Assembly (NCBI GenBank): GCA_019243635.1
Contig: JAFAUB010000126.1
Coordinates: 1 to 37,671 of the forward strand
Source of the DNA: Pseudonocardiales bacterium
GTDB taxonomy: Bacteria; Actinomycetota; Actinomycetes; Mycobacteriales; Pseudonocardiaceae
Reading direction: 5' to 3'
Length of the DNA: 37,671 bases
The stretch's first letter is position 1. Each line of letters starts with the position of its first letter. The notes beneath the pieces were generated by a model. The model saw nothing but the letters and a program-made list of their open reading frames with translations, did no database searches and had not been told where the DNA came from. Below, one piece after another: positions 1 to 7,984 of this stretch. A program made the position numbers and the translations under genes.

Positions 1-100
1 CGTTCGGCGACCAGGCGGCGCCGTGTGACGCTGCCGTTGTGGTCGTCGACGTCCGCTTGCAATCCGCACGCCAACACTCGCACCGTACGGTTGGCGGAAT
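1..100. other. Left edge, no assignable gene
   Basis: No convincing gene is visible. A minus-strand frame opening at a GTG near base 86 stays open to the window edge (about 28 residues, roughly MRVLACGLQADVDD at its start), so it could be the N-terminus of a gene leaving the window. There is no clear ribosome binding site and no family is recognisable. Confidence 0.2.
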
Positions 101-121
101 GTGAGATGTGAGGAGAAGCCG

Positions 122-1480
122 TTGACTCGATCACGAGCCGTGTCCGAGTGGATCACCCGTGAGCTGCCAGAACTCGTGGACGAGCACGGGGTGCCTGGCG
201 CGCAGGTCGCGGTGTTGGTGGATGGTGAGGTGGTCGACGCTGCGGCCGGTCTATGCAATGTCGCCACCGGGGTGCCGGTCACGACCGACGCGGTGTTTCA
301 GATTGGTTCGATCACCAAGGTGTGGACGGCGACGCTGGTGCAGCAGCTGGTCAACGAGGGGCTGCTGGAGCTGGACCGGCCGCTGCGCGAGTACCTGCCG
401 GAGTTCCACCTCGCCGACGAGACGGCGGCCGCGACGGTGACGGCACGGCAGTTGCTCTGCCACACAGCGGGCTTCGAGGGCGACCTGTTCACCGACACCG
501 GCGGCAACGACGACGCGGTCGAGAAGTACGTGGCCACCCTCGCCGGCGCCGCGCAGGTGTTCCCGCCGGGAGAGCGGTTCTCGTACTGCAACAGCGGCTA
601 TGTGGTGCTGGGCCGACTGGTGGAGGTCTTGCGGGGCAAGCCGTTCGCCACCGTGCTGCGCGAGCGGCTGATCACACCGCTGCGCCTTGAGCATGTCGCG
701 ACGAACATCGCGGAGGCGATCCTGGAGCGGCCGGCGGTCGGTCATGTGCGCGTCGCGCCGGACGAGCGGCTGCGGCCCGCGTCGGTGTGGTCGCTGCCGC
801 CGTCGAACGCACCGGCGGGGTCGACGCCGGCCATGTGCGCCCGGAGCCTGCTCGGGTTCGTGCGGATGCACCTGTCCGACTCTGGTTTCGACCTGATGCG
901 CCAACCGCAGGTCGTGCTGCCCGATCTGGGGATGCCGCGAACTCACTGCGGCCTAAGCTGGATGCTGCTCGACTACCCGGGCGGCACGGTGATCGGCCAC
1001 GACGGTGCGACGATCGGGCAGTCCGCGTTCCTGCGTGTCGTGCCGGAGGCCGGTATCGCCGTGGCACTGCTGGCCAACGGCGGTGACGTGGTGCCGGTGT
1101 ACCACACCGTGTTCAGCCACCTACTGGCCGAGCTGGCAGGGGTCGAGCTGCCCGCGCTGCCCGTCCCGCCGGCTGACCCCCAGCCCGTGGACGCCGACCG
1201 GGTCAGCGGGACCTACCGGACCACCATGGCCGAACTGGAACTGAGCGTCGATGCCGAGGGCAGAGCGTGGCTACGCACCGAGGCGCGCACCGAGGAGGCC
1301 AAGCGGGTGATGCCGGAGACGACCGTGGTCGAGGTGGTCCGGCTGCATGACGACGCGTTGGTCACGGTGCAGCCGCAGGCAGGCATACACCAGGTCATCG
1401 GCCTGCTCGGCGCGGACTCCAGTGGCCGGGTGAGGTTCCTGCACAGCGGTGGTCGCTCCGTCGCGCGAGCGCCGACCTGA
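122..1480 (+). CDS. Serine hydrolase of the beta-lactamase / penicillin-binding-protein fold
   Basis: 452 residues. The three active-site motifs of the class C beta-lactamase/DD-peptidase/esterase fold are present in order: SxxK at S63-I-T-K66, Tyr-x-Asn at Y155-C-N157, and an HxG in place of KTG at H293-D-G295. HxG is common in the esterase-like members (EstB and related). Residues from about 360 form a small beta-rich C-terminal domain beginning GTYRTTMAELEL, as in many of these enzymes. No signal peptide or membrane segment is seen, so it is probably cytosolic. I chose the TTG at 122 because GAGGAGAAG lies 4 bases upstream; an in-frame GTG at 101 has no such site. The substrate cannot be told from sequence: esterase, amidase or D-aminopeptidase are all possible. 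It converges on the helicase gene with a 9-base gap. Confidence 0.85.
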   Translation: MTRSRAVSEWITRELPELVDEHGVPGAQVAVLVDGEVVDAAAGLCNVATGVPVTTDAVFQIGSITKVWTATLVQQLVNEGLLELDRPLREYLPEFHLADETAAATVTARQLLCHTAGFEGDLFTDTGGNDDAVEKYVATLAGAAQVFPPGERFSYCNSGYVVLGRLVEVLRGKPFATVLRERLITPLRLEHVATNIAEAILERPAVGHVRVAPDERLRPASVWSLPPSNAPAGSTPAMCARSLLGFVRMHLSDSGFDLMRQPQVVLPDLGMPRTHCGLSWMLLDYPGGTVIGHDGATIGQSAFLRVVPEAGIAVALLANGGDVVPVYHTVFSHLLAELAGVELPALPVPPADPQPVDADRVSGTYRTTMAELELSVDAEGRAWLRTEARTEEAKRVMPETTVVEVVRLHDDALVTVQPQAGIHQVIGLLGADSSGRVRFLHSGGRSVARAPT

Positions 1481-1489
1481 GCCGCGGAC

Positions 1490-3841
1490 TCAGGGCTGGA
1501 GTGCGGGGAGTATCTCGGGCAGCTCGCCGGGGTGCACGACGCACAGTCGATGGGTGGTGCGGGTGAGGGCGACGTAGAGGTCGTTGAGGCCGCGCGGTGA
1601 CTCGGCCACGATCGCCGCCGGGTCCAGGAGCACCACCGCGTCGAACTCGAGGCCCTTGGCCTGGGCGACGGTCAGCACGGTCACCGGCGCGTCGAGCTCC
1701 GCGCCACTGGCGGCGGGCATGATCTTCGCCAGCTCGTCCACCGCCCCGGCCGGCCCGAGAACGCCCACCCGGCCCGCGCCCACTGCGGCGACCTCGTCGG
1801 CGACCACCCCGGGTAGCTCATCCGCTAGCGCGCGGACCCGGACCGCGCGGGGCGCCACGCCGGTACGGCGCACCGACCTCGGTGGGGTGATGTCGACGTC
1901 GATCGCGGCGAGCACCCCATCGGACAGCGCCGCTACCTCGGCGGGGTTCCGGTAGTTGATCGTCAGCTGTTCCAGCCGCCACCGCTGCGCCACGTAGGGG
2001 CCGAGCACGTCCTGCCAGGAGCCCGCGCCGGCCCGGCTGCCGGTCTGGGCGAGGTCCCCGACCACCGTCATCGAGCGGCTGGGGCAGCGCCGCATGAGCA
2101 CCCGCCACGCCATCGGGGACAGCTCCTGCGCCTCGTCGACGATGACGTGCCCGTAGGTCCAGGTCCGGTCGGCCGCCGCGCGCTCGGCGGTGCTGCCGTA
2201 GCGGCGCTGCCGCTGCCGGTCGGCCAGCCGGTCGGCGTCGATGAGGTCAGTGGCCCGCAGCAGCTCAGGGTCCAGGTCCTCGTCGAGGTCCAGGATGTCC
2301 AGCACCCCCTGCGCGTACTGCAGCTCCGCGCGCAGCGCGGCGGCCTCGCGGGCGACCTGCTCGCTGCCGTCGGAGCCGAGCAGCTCGGCGGCCTCGTCCA
2401 GCAGCGGAACGTCGGCGGGAGTCCACACCTGCTCCGGGTCGGCCTCCGGGTCCGGCGCGGCCCGGGCCAGCAGGCCGCGCTCCTGGGGGTCCAGCGCCCG
2501 GGTGGCGTCGGCCAGCCGCCGAGGGTCGGCGTAGAGGTCGGTGAGCAGCCGCTCCGGCGACAGTGTCGGCCACAGCGCCTCCAGCGCGGCGGTCAGCTCA
2601 GGACTGGCCCGCAGCTCGGCGCGGATGTCCGCGACGTCCTCCCGGCTCAGCAGGTCCCGGCCCGGGCCGCCGAGCCGGTCCGCGACCTGCGCGGCCAGTA
2701 CCGTCACCACCTCCTGCTGGAAGATCCTCCTGGCCTCGTTGTGCGGCCGGCGGGAGCGGCGCGCCCGGGTGCGGGCCGCCGTACTCACCCGGTCGTCCAG
2801 CCGGACGAGCCGGCCCTCGACGGTGATCTCGATCGGTTCCGCGGGCACCTGCTGGCGGTCCCGGATCGCCGCGGCCAGCACCTTGGTCATCTCCAGGCGG
2901 CCTTTGAGCGCGGCGGTCTCGTCGGGCTCGACGCCGCGGGCGTGCAGTCCCGGATGCAGCTGCGCGACCGTGCACAGCAACACGCTGGTCTCGCCCAGAG
3001 AGGGCAGCACATGCCCGATGTAGCGCAGGAACGTCGCGTTGGGTCCGACGACGAGCACTCCCCGCTTGGCCAGCTGCCGGCGGTGCGTGTAAAGCAGGTA
3101 CGCCGCCCGGTGCAGCGCGACCGCGGTCTTACCGGTACCCGGCCCGCCCTGCACGACCAGCACCCCCTGGGGCTTGGCGCGGATGATCCGGTCCTGCTCG
3201 GCCTGAATGGTCGCGACGATGTCGGACATCTGGCCGGTCCGGCTCTGCGCCAGCGCGGCCATCAGCGCCGCCTCGCTGGTCAGGCTGCTTCGAGTCGGAT
3301 CCTGCCCGGCGCCGCCGTCCAGTCGGAGGTCGAGCACCTCGTCCTCGACGGCGAGCACCGTTCGGCCGCGGGTCCGGATGTGCCGGCGGCGGCGAACGCC
3401 CTCGGGGCGGGCGGCGGTCGCGGTGTAGAACGGGCGCGCCGCAGGCGCCCGCCAGTCGATGAGCAGCGGTTGGTAGTCGTGCTCCTCGTCGAGCAGCCCG
3501 AGCCGCCCGATATAGCGCCGCCCGTCGGAGTCATCCTCCCCGTCGTGGTTCCTGCCGTCGCTGTGCAGGTCCAGCCGCCCGAAGCACAGGCCCTGCTCGA
3601 CACCGTCCAGGGTGGCGAGCTGCTCTGAGTACATCGCCGCGGCCGCGTCCCGCTCACTGAGCGCCTGGGGGGTGCCGGTGGTGGGAACTCTCAGAACCTC
3701 GGCGAGCCGCCGCGAGGTGTAGCGGCGGCGCTCGTCGAGATGCCGGTAGAGCAGGGTGAGGTAGTCCTGCTCGGCCGCCACCTCGGAATGCGCCAGGTCA
3801 GGGATTGGGTGAGTGACCGACACGCGATGCATCGGATCCAC
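1490..3841 (-). CDS. helR: HelD/HelR-family RNA polymerase-associated SF1 helicase-like ATPase
   Basis: 783 residues, UvrD/Rep-like superfamily 1. Seen: an N-terminal charged helical segment (residues 15-50) typical of the HelD coiled-coil arm, Walker A GGPGTGKT at 232-239, a DEAQ-type Walker B (VIVDEAQELSP) in the second half, and late motifs VLTVAQAKGLEFD and LYVALTRTTHRL near the end. HelD proteins bind RNA polymerase and use ATP to free it from stalled complexes. Actinobacterial HelR members can also displace rifamycins; that function is family knowledge. Assigning this protein to HelR rather than another class II HelD is inference, and I saw no obvious rifamycin-associated inverted repeat upstream. 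It lies 46 bases downstream of an arabinosyltransferase on the same strand and may be read through from it. The start is the ATG at 3841; a second ATG three codons later is possible. Confidence 0.85.
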   Translation of the reverse strand: MDPMHRVSVTHPIPDLAHSEVAAEQDYLTLLYRHLDERRRYTSRRLAEVLRVPTTGTPQALSERDAAAAMYSEQLATLDGVEQGLCFGRLDLHSDGRNHDGEDDSDGRRYIGRLGLLDEEHDYQPLLIDWRAPAARPFYTATAARPEGVRRRRHIRTRGRTVLAVEDEVLDLRLDGGAGQDPTRSSLTSEAALMAALAQSRTGQMSDIVATIQAEQDRIIRAKPQGVLVVQGGPGTGKTAVALHRAAYLLYTHRRQLAKRGVLVVGPNATFLRYIGHVLPSLGETSVLLCTVAQLHPGLHARGVEPDETAALKGRLEMTKVLAAAIRDRQQVPAEPIEITVEGRLVRLDDRVSTAARTRARRSRRPHNEARRIFQQEVVTVLAAQVADRLGGPGRDLLSREDVADIRAELRASPELTAALEALWPTLSPERLLTDLYADPRRLADATRALDPQERGLLARAAPDPEADPEQVWTPADVPLLDEAAELLGSDGSEQVAREAAALRAELQYAQGVLDILDLDEDLDPELLRATDLIDADRLADRQRQRRYGSTAERAAADRTWTYGHVIVDEAQELSPMAWRVLMRRCPSRSMTVVGDLAQTGSRAGAGSWQDVLGPYVAQRWRLEQLTINYRNPAEVAALSDGVLAAIDVDITPPRSVRRTGVAPRAVRVRALADELPGVVADEVAAVGAGRVGVLGPAGAVDELAKIMPAASGAELDAPVTVLTVAQAKGLEFDAVVLLDPAAIVAESPRGLNDLYVALTRTTHRLCVVHPGELPEILPALQP

Positions 3842-3887
3842 GGTAACCCATCCGCGCGGTGACCCCTCCGCTCAGCGGCGCAGGAGA

Positions 3888-6800
3888 TCATCCGATGTAG
3901 GCGCGGCCGGTGTAGCGCTCTCCGATCAACGTGGGCAGTCGGGTCCACCCGGCTCGCCGCGGGTGCTCGACGCGCAGGTCGACCAGACCGACCGGGTGCG
4001 CGTAGCGGACCTCCTCGACATGGCCCCAGCCCAGCGAGGGCAGTCCCGGTGGCGAGAGCCGGGTGGGCAGCTCGAGGAACGTGGCGGTGCGGTCCACCTG
4101 CAGCAGCGTGCCGCCATTGTCGGGAAAGGTCGAGATGGAGGTGGTCGAGTCCTCCAGCCCGTCCGCGACCCGCAGCCGCATCACGGGCGGCTGAGCCAGG
4201 CCGTCGCGCACGGCGACCTGGTCCTGGCAGGGCCACAGCCCGGCGGACACCTGGTCGGCGAACACCGGCCGGCCGGCGAGGACGTCGGTGACCGGTTGTG
4301 GCGCGGTCAGCCGCGGTTGCGCGAGCGCCAGCCAGCTGCGCGGACCGGCGAGGCGGTCCTGGGCCACCACCCGCACCGCGGTCGGCGCGGCCAGGCCGGC
4401 GTCGGCCAGCGCGACGGTGACCTCGGTCCAGTCAGGTTTGTCCCCGACGGCGGGCAGCCACACCGTACGGATCTTCTCCGGAGCGGCCGGGTCGCCGGTT
4501 CCCACCTGCACCGCGAGCCGCTGCGCCGCGGTGAGCCTGCCGCGCAGCGGCACCGTCACCCAGCCGTCGGGGACGCGACCGGGTAGTGGGTACCAGGGAG
4601 TCCAGACGGTGCCGATGCCGCTCCCGCCGGACACGTCGTCGTGCCACACGGTGGCGTTCGGTGCGCTGAGCGGTACCGGAGCCGGCTCAGGCAGCGGTGC
4701 CACCCGCATGTCCCCGGTGAGCGCGGCGGGTCCGGCGGCGGGACCCAGCCCGGGCCTGACGTCGGTGAGCACCCGCACCGCCGAGGCCAGGCCGCAAGGC
4801 CGTCCGGTGAGCGCGCGCAGGTTCATCAGCGCCACCGAGGTGCCCGGGTACTGGCGCAGCGGGGCGATGGTGAACACCACCAGCATCAGCACCACCCCCA
4901 GGCCGGTGGCGGTGACCAGCACGGCCCGATCCGGGCCCCAGCGCCGGCCGAGCCGGCAGTCCGGCCACCGCCGGCCGAGCCGGCAGTCCGGCCACCGGCG
5001 CGCCCACCGCCACCCCACCGCCGCGACGGCCAGCCACAACAGCGGGTTGCGTAACGCCATCGGTCCCAGCGACGGCGCGAGCAGGCTCTGCACATACGGG
5101 GTCTCGATGAGCAGGTGGTTCCCGAAGGGCTGGCCCCAGTCTGAGAGGGGACGCCACAGGTTGGGGCCGGCGAAGGCGACCGACGCGGCGGCCATCAGCC
5201 CGGCGGTGCTGATAGCCAACGTCGCGGCGCCGGCCCGTCGAGGTACCGGGGACCGGATCATCGCGGCGGCCAGCGCCGCGGTGGCCGGGGCCGCGACGGC
5301 CCCGAAGTGGTTCACCCACTTGGTCGGGGTGAGCGCCATCGCGGCCAGGCTCAGCGCGGTGACCGCCGCCGCGGCGCCGAGCAGCCGGCCGCCGCGCCCC
5401 GCGGTGCCGGCGCGCCGACCCGCCCCGAGGGCCACCGCGAGCAGCATGCCCAGGGTGAGCAGCACCGGCAGCCGCTTGCCCCACGCTCCTCGCTCGTCAG
5501 CGACCAGCAGGTTCGCATACGGCAGGTACTCGTCGTACCAGGCGTACTGGCGGTAGTACCAGCGGTGCACCGCAACGGACTCCAGCACGTCGCCCAGCGT
5601 GGCGTCGGCGAAGGCGACCGGGATGACGATCGAGGCGGCCGCACCCATCAGCAGCGCCGCGGCGGCCCGGTCGCGGAGATCAGCGACCCGCCACCATCGC
5701 CACAGCCAGGGCAGGCTCAGGACCAACGGCGCGGCGGCGACCAGGCCGGTCGGGGAGGCCGTGACGGTGAGCGCGGCGACGGCGGTGGCCGCGGCGAGCA
5801 CCCCCACCGAGCGGCGCCGACGGGCCCACTCGGCCAGCACCAGCACCGCCGCGCTGCCCAGCGCGATCAGCGGCTCGGGGCGCAGCGTCATGCCGTAGGG
5901 CAGCCACCACAGCAGGTGCGCGGCCGCCACCGCGCTGGGCACCAGCGGTCGCCGTGCCACCCGTCCCAGTACCGTCGTGACCAGCACCCGCAGCAGCGCG
6001 TAGGTCGCCAGCCCGTAGGCCAGCGGCAGCAGCCGCATCCAGGCCAGGCTCCAGTTGTCGGCCACGCCACCCCAGAGCTGCATGACGTACTGGCCGGCGA
6101 CGAACGGGTTCTCGGTGACGTTGAACTGGTAGATGACGTTGCCGATGTAGCCCGACTGCATCGCGTTGCGTGCCATCAGCAGATACCACGAGTCGTCGAT
6201 GTTGATCGGACCCGCCACCACCCAGCCCAGCGAGACCGCGACCACCACCGCATCCGCCCATGACGGGCGCGGCCGGAGCAGTCCGCCTCCGGTGCCCCGC
6301 CACCACCGCCAGGCCAGCACGAGCAGTGTCAGGAGCGCGAGACCATGCGCGAGGAGCAGTGCCGTCTTGAGCATCGTGGGGCGTGACTGGTACCGCGCGT
6401 CGGTGTGCAGCCGCACCGACAACCCGGTGGTTCGCGCCACGGCGTCGGTCGCCAGCTCGGCGACCTGCGGTACCAGCAGGTCCGCCCGGGTGCGGAGGGT
6501 GGCGCCGTCCCGGGACACCCCGACCCCACCGGCGTCGGCGAGCACCCGGTAGGAGCAGTCCCCAGCCGGCAGCGGCGTTCGCAGCACATCGGCACCGGAG
6601 GCGGTGACCGTCACGATGCCCTGGGTGACGGCCACCACCAGACCCTCGCCTGGAGTGGCGCCCACATCGGCGGGCAGTGTGCGCAGCGCCTCACCTCCCG
6701 CCGGGCGGCCGTCCAGCTCCCGCAGCGTCGCGCACGGGACCGTCGCCGTGAGCCGCAGCGGGCGGTAGGGCGACAGCGGCAGCACCGTGGAGGTGGGCTG

Positions 6801-6956
6801 GCGCCCGGCGCGTGGCCAGCTCACCACCGGATCGTCGGCGACCACCGGGGCGAGCGCCACGAGAATCCCCGACATCCCGGTGAGCAGTGCCAGCGCCACG
6901 AGCACCCACCCCCGCAGGCGTTGACTCACAGCGTCGGGGTGAGCACGGCTCGGCAC
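3888..6956 (-). CDS. Emb-like cell-wall arabinosyltransferase (upstream of helR)
   Basis: 1022 residues, close to mycobacterial EmbA/B/C length (about 1,100). Expected order: an N-terminal TM helix (about 15-40) followed by an external jelly-roll-like domain, a multi-TM GT-C core from about residue 205, and a C-terminal carbohydrate-binding domain. The GT-C core begins with the Emb acidic motif NIDDSWYLLMARNA, with catalytic-type Asp254-Asp255, followed by FNVTENPFVAGQYV. Emb enzymes transfer arabinofuranose from decaprenyl-phospho-arabinose onto arabinan on the outer face of the membrane. The start is a GTG without a good ribosome binding site; a GTG at 6929 is an alternative. The core carries a perfect 27-bp tandem duplication (9 residues) between TM segments. 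Which Emb (A, B or C) it matches cannot be decided by eye. Confidence 0.9.
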   Translation of the reverse strand: MPSRAHPDAVSQRLRGWVLVALALLTGMSGILVALAPVVADDPVVSWPRAGRQPTSTVLPLSPYRPLRLTATVPCATLRELDGRPAGGEALRTLPADVGATPGEGLVVAVTQGIVTVTASGADVLRTPLPAGDCSYRVLADAGGVGVSRDGATLRTRADLLVPQVAELATDAVARTTGLSVRLHTDARYQSRPTMLKTALLLAHGLALLTLLVLAWRWWRGTGGGLLRPRPSWADAVVVAVSLGWVVAGPINIDDSWYLLMARNAMQSGYIGNVIYQFNVTENPFVAGQYVMQLWGGVADNWSLAWMRLLPLAYGLATYALLRVLVTTVLGRVARRPLVPSAVAAAHLLWWLPYGMTLRPEPLIALGSAAVLVLAEWARRRRSVGVLAAATAVAALTVTASPTGLVAAAPLVLSLPWLWRWWRVADLRDRAAAALLMGAAASIVIPVAFADATLGDVLESVAVHRWYYRQYAWYDEYLPYANLLVADERGAWGKRLPVLLTLGMLLAVALGAGRRAGTAGRGGRLLGAAAAVTALSLAAMALTPTKWVNHFGAVAAPATAALAAAMIRSPVPRRAGAATLAISTAGLMAAASVAFAGPNLWRPLSDWGQPFGNHLLIETPYVQSLLAPSLGPMALRNPLLWLAVAAVGWRWARRWPDCRLGRRWPDCRLGRRWGPDRAVLVTATGLGVVLMLVVFTIAPLRQYPGTSVALMNLRALTGRPCGLASAVRVLTDVRPGLGPAAGPAALTGDMRVAPLPEPAPVPLSAPNATVWHDDVSGGSGIGTVWTPWYPLPGRVPDGWVTVPLRGRLTAAQRLAVQVGTGDPAAPEKIRTVWLPAVGDKPDWTEVTVALADAGLAAPTAVRVVAQDRLAGPRSWLALAQPRLTAPQPVTDVLAGRPVFADQVSAGLWPCQDQVAVRDGLAQPPVMRLRVADGLEDSTTSISTFPDNGGTLLQVDRTATFLELPTRLSPPGLPSLGWGHVEEVRYAHPVGLVDLRVEHPRRAGWTRLPTLIGERYTGRAYIG
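4944..4997 (-). repeat. Two perfect 27-bp tandem copies inside the emb-like gene
   Basis: Bases 4944-4970 and 4971-4997 are identical. On the coding strand they give the 9-residue unit PDCRLGRRW twice, in frame, in a basic loop between membrane segments of the arabinosyltransferase. It is probably a recent slippage duplication. Confidence 0.9.
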
Positions 6957-7037
6957 CGCGGCAGGGTACGACCAGCCTCCCGGTCACCCGTGGTCGGCGT
7001 CGGGAAGCGCGCTGACGGCAAGCGCAGCCCGTGCGGG

Positions 7038-7418
7038 TCAGCGAATGACCCGCACGGGGATGTCGATGTCGAGTCCGGCCCACACGGTGTCCGCCGTGAC
7101 TGTGGTGAGGTCCAGTCGGGCGGCCAGCGCCAGGCAGCATCGATCGGCCAGGGACAGGCCCGCCGCGCGGGTGCGCGTCCACAGGCTCGCGGCGGTGACC
7201 GCGTCGGCCTCCGTGAGCGGTTCCACTCGGACCCCCAGGGTGCGCAACCGGCTGGTTGCTCGACCTGCGTCGGCGCCGTGCTGGTGCAGCTTCTGCCAGG
7301 TTTCCGACCAGTTCGCCGCAGACATGATCGCGCCGGGGAGCAGCGGGTGAACCACGCCCGCCCCGGGTTCATCGCGCAGCCACGCCAGCACCGCCGAGCT
7401 GTCCAACACCGCCGTCAC
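7038..7418 (-). CDS. VapC-type PIN-domain ribonuclease toxin
   Basis: 126 residues, standard VapC length. The PIN acidic residues are visible: Asp in the N-terminal VLDSSAVLAWL, Glu in NWSETWQK near residue 40, Asp in LSLADRCCLALA near 93, and Asp/Thr in TADTVW near 111. PIN toxins cut RNA (tRNA, rRNA or mRNA) using Mg2+ and are held in check by a co-expressed antitoxin. The GTG start overlaps the stop of the upstream AbrB-like antitoxin gene by four bases (GTGA), the usual coupling for this system. It sits between the two emb-like genes on the same strand. The RNA target is unknown. Confidence 0.88.
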   Translation of the reverse strand: MTAVLDSSAVLAWLRDEPGAGVVHPLLPGAIMSAANWSETWQKLHQHGADAGRATSRLRTLGVRVEPLTEADAVTAASLWTRTRAAGLSLADRCCLALAARLDLTTVTADTVWAGLDIDIPVRVIR

Positions 7419-7693
7419 TGTTGAGCCTCACGGGCCGCGTCCGCGCGGCGGTCGGTGATCAGTTCGTCCACCACTGATCCCTTGCCGGTCCAGGCTGCGG
7501 CGACGTCGCGGCGAATGCGGTCGGCGAGCCGCTCACGGGTTTCGATCACCACGCGTCCGTCTTCCACGTACGCCACCAGGGGCACCCCGGCCTCGATTCC
7601 GGCTGCTCGACGAACCTGGGCCGGAATCGTCACTCGACCCTGATCATTGACGAAGACCTCGACACCAGGGCCCTCAGCCGGAACATGCGTCAC
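7415..7693 (-). CDS. AbrB/MazE-type antitoxin partner of the PIN toxin
   Basis: 92 residues from a GTG at 7693. The SpoVT/AbrB swapped-hairpin domain is clear at about residues 10-55 (VFVNDQGRVTIPAQVRRAAG, then VPLVAYVEDGRVVI). The charged helical C-terminus (residues 56-92) would wrap the toxin. Such antitoxins neutralise VapC and usually repress their own promoter as a complex. A TAGGTAT element just before the GTG could be a -10, which would make the message nearly leaderless; this is tentative. Its stop overlaps the toxin start. A longer frame reaches 7741, but no better start was found there. Confidence 0.82.
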   Translation of the reverse strand: MTHVPAEGPGVEVFVNDQGRVTIPAQVRRAAGIEAGVPLVAYVEDGRVVIETRERLADRIRRDVAAAWTGKGSVVDELITDRRADAAREAQQ

Positions 7694-7904
7694 AACACGA
7701 GAATACCTACCACACGGCGGCTTTGCTCGACACATGCCCACGGATGGTTCCCCGGAAAGGCTTTGGTCTCAGCGACCTGACGCGGTCCCGCCACGCCTCC
7801 GAACGAGGACCGCCACGTCATGGCTCTTCACTCATCGCGGAGCACCATGTACTCCGCGCGCCGACCCCTGATGAGCTACCGCTGCCGGACGGTGCCGCAA
7901 CCGG

Positions 7905-7928
7905 GCCGGACCGGTTGGACGGTCCGGC
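7905..7928 (-). terminator. GC hairpin downstream of the second emb-like gene
   Basis: Perfect 9-bp stem GCCGGACCG / CGGTCCGGC around a 6-base loop, about 57 bases past the stop of the arabinosyltransferase at 7985. There is no clear T-run, as is common in actinobacteria. The rest of 7694-7984 holds no gene I can support. Confidence 0.5.
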
Positions 7929-7984
7929 TGAGTGTGTCGGGTTCGGGCTGCCCCTCCGACACCACACCGCAGGTGGTTGTCGGC

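Noticed and set aside
2147..3628. 493-codon plus-strand frame opposite the helicase
   Set aside because: It is the antisense shadow of the HelR-type gene; no domain, and high Arg/Gly/Val typical of GC-rich shadows.
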